Assembly: GCA_963799245.1 (NCBI GenBank)
Contig: CAWCWN010000003.1
Span: forward strand, 2,728,001-2,792,000
From: CAWCWN01 sp963799245
GTDB taxonomy: Bacteria > Chloroflexota > Ktedonobacteria > Ktedonobacterales > Ktedonobacteraceae
Length of the DNA: 64,000 nucleotides
Direction of reading: 5' to 3'
Position 1 is the first letter of the stretch; each line of letters opens with the position of its first letter. Positions 62,903-64,000 of this stretch are shown here, piece by piece. Made by a program: the position numbers and the translations under genes. The notes under the pieces are model-generated. The model saw nothing but the letters and a program-made list of their open reading frames with translations, made no database searches and was not told the origin of the DNA.

Positions 62903-64000
62903 ATGGATGTGACACTGGACGAGGTTGTCAAAGCATATCTGGATGATGCAGCGTTTCAAAAGACGCGCCAGGCCTTGCTTATAGCGCGCAATGAGAGTAT
63001 TCCCAGTTTGCAAGCGGTCACACTGCGCTTTATACGTGAAGAAAGCAACCTGCAAGAATTTCGAACTCAGCTTGAAAGAACGCTGCGCACAGGTGAAGAT
63101 TGGGGTGCTAATGGCTTTGGCTTTATGATGGAACTGAATAAACTGGGGAAGTATCACGATGACAAGGGTTCCATTGCCGAAGCAGAATTACGCACTGCGT
63201 TGAGCGGGCTGAATGCTCAAAATATGGGACAGCGCATCGAACGCTTTTATCACTTTCTGCTCAAAGAAAGAGAGCGCCTGCGTCACGAGGGGAAGTCCAG
63301 CGGCATGATTGTAGCCGCCAACAATAGCGCATTTATCATCTCGCTGTTTGCCTTCTGGCTTGATCCAGAGGGGCAGCCGATTATCTACTATGATAGCCTG
63401 CGCAAAGGCTTTTTTTTGTTAATCAAAGCGAACCTGTTGCCACCCCCGCCTCAACTACAAATGGGGCCAAAAACAGTGGACGTGCGGTCAGAAGCTGATC
63501 ACCAGGCTTGCCAAGGGCTTGTACAATATCTTGCAGACCATGCTCCTCAACTTACGGCACACATCTATTGGGTCGAATATTTTTGTTACTGGATAACGCT
63601 CAGGTTCCAATCGCTTACTGAGCCCGCCAGTACACTTGTGAAAGAGAGCGATAATGCCGATCTGCTTGCTCAAGCACCCGCAAAAACTGCACAGCTCAAA
63701 GAGACGTCCGCAACATATACGTCGGTTCAGCCTCTCTCCGAACAGGTAGCTGAAACGATCCAGGCGGCTGATAGCGTGCCTTTGATTTCCCATGAACCAT
63801 TGCGAGCAGTACCAGAGCCGCTGCTCTCGCAACGTATCCGCGAAGTGCAGCGCTATATGCTTGTTGATGAGGCGCTTATCAGGCGCATCTATCACGCCCT
63901 GCTTGCCGGGCACGTCATTCTGACCGGCCCTCCCGGCACAGGCAAGACCGAATTAGCACGTATTCTTCCAGAAATTGTATGGGGTGGTGAGAATAAAGCG
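62903..64000 (+). CDS. McrB-like AAA+ ATPase, runs off the window
   Basis: ATG 62903, GGGGGAG about 10 bases ahead, open for 366 codons to the end of the window. Residues 1-190 form an N-terminal domain without a family I can name, including FAFWLDPEGQPIIYYDSLRK and a Tyr-rich VEYFCYWITLRF; a Pro/Ser/Glu linker follows to about 300, then the AAA start: RYMLVDEALIRRIYHALLAGHVILTGPPGTGKTELAR (read in two parts; Walker A GPPGTGKTE at about 346). This N-terminal layout plus such a P-loop is typical of McrB-like GTPases/ATPases, which act with an McrC-type nuclease; that gene would lie beyond the window. 35 bases after drmB. Confidence 0.65.
   Translation, partial: MDVTLDEVVKAYLDDAAFQKTRQALLIARNESIPSLQAVTLRFIREESNLQEFRTQLERTLRTGEDWGANGFGFMMELNKLGKYHDDKGSIAEAELRTALSGLNAQNMGQRIERFYHFLLKERERLRHEGKSSGMIVAANNSAFIISLFAFWLDPEGQPIIYYDSLRKGFFLLIKANLLPPPPQLQMGPKTVDVRSEADHQACQGLVQYLADHAPQLTAHIYWVEYFCYWITLRFQSLTEPASTLVKESDNADLLAQAPAKTAQLKETSATYTSVQPLSEQVAETIQAADSVPLISHEPLRAVPEPLLSQRIREVQRYMLVDEALIRRIYHALLAGHVILTGPPGTGKTELARILPEIVWGGENKA

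Noticed and set aside
1..64000. tRNA, rRNA or CRISPR arrays
   Set aside because: I saw no cloverleaf with a CCA or anticodon arm, no rRNA signature and no regularly spaced repeats, though I could not run a covariance search.

Overview
The window looks like a large, repeat-rich accessory region from a spore- or mycelium-forming Chloroflexota of the Ktedonobacteria type. That placement is an inference. It rests on the mix of a decayed Gram-positive-style conjugation module with a PrgI-VirB4 fusion and a replication-relaxation protein, insertion sequences of at least five families (ISL3, ISKra4, IS630 twice, IS110, an unassigned DDE element), a Tn7-like element and a DISARM-like defence operon, all in moderately GC-rich DNA. 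I could not run a taxonomic search.

Layout. (1) 1-9.7 kb, minus strand: the transfer operon of an integrative/conjugative element, in transcription order VirB6/TrbL-like, pilin-like, PrgI-VirB4-like, a small membrane protein, VirD4/TraG-like and a tandem replication-relaxation protein. Five of these are recognisable, but four are broken by frameshifts or a stop. (2) 10.5-11.7 kb: small membrane and coiled-coil proteins. (3) 12.4-16.2 kb: a mandelate-racemase-like gene cut by a 2.7-kb DDE insertion sequence with exact ends and a 5-bp target duplication. (4) 17.4-30.6 kb, plus strand: an element-maintenance block with a PP2C phosphatase, primase-polymerase, several small unknowns, a Ycf46-like AAA ATPase, a long unknown gene split after codon 8 by an ISKra4-family element, an IS630-family element, RadC-like and RuvC. 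(5) 30.8-38.0 kb: a Tn7-like transposon (tnsA, tnsB, tnsC, tniQ) with mappable ends, TnsB-type boxes and a 5-bp duplication. An ISL3-family element has inserted 20 bp into its left end, and an identical second copy lies just outside its right end in opposite orientation. (6) 40.1-44.5 kb: a nitroreductase, a broken IS110-family gene that ends in a perfect 52-bp palindrome, and a broken epoxide hydrolase, with nested inverted repeats. (7) 44.7-45.9 kb: DNA polymerase IV. (8) 46.2-64.0 kb: one co-directional defence operon, drmD - drmMI - (RelE-like domain + UvrD-type helicase) - drmA - drmB - McrB-like AAA ATPase, running off the window.

The defence operon is the most interesting system here: a class 1 DISARM core with two additional ATPases, a RelE/UvrD fusion helicase in the middle and an McrB-like protein at the end, and no DrmC in view. 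drmMI is split by an IS630-family insertion that would excise to an intact frame, and drmD and drmB carry frameshifts, so this copy is probably inactive unless those are assembly errors. The second notable item is the Tn7-like element, for which ends, boxes, target duplication and all four core genes can be read directly.
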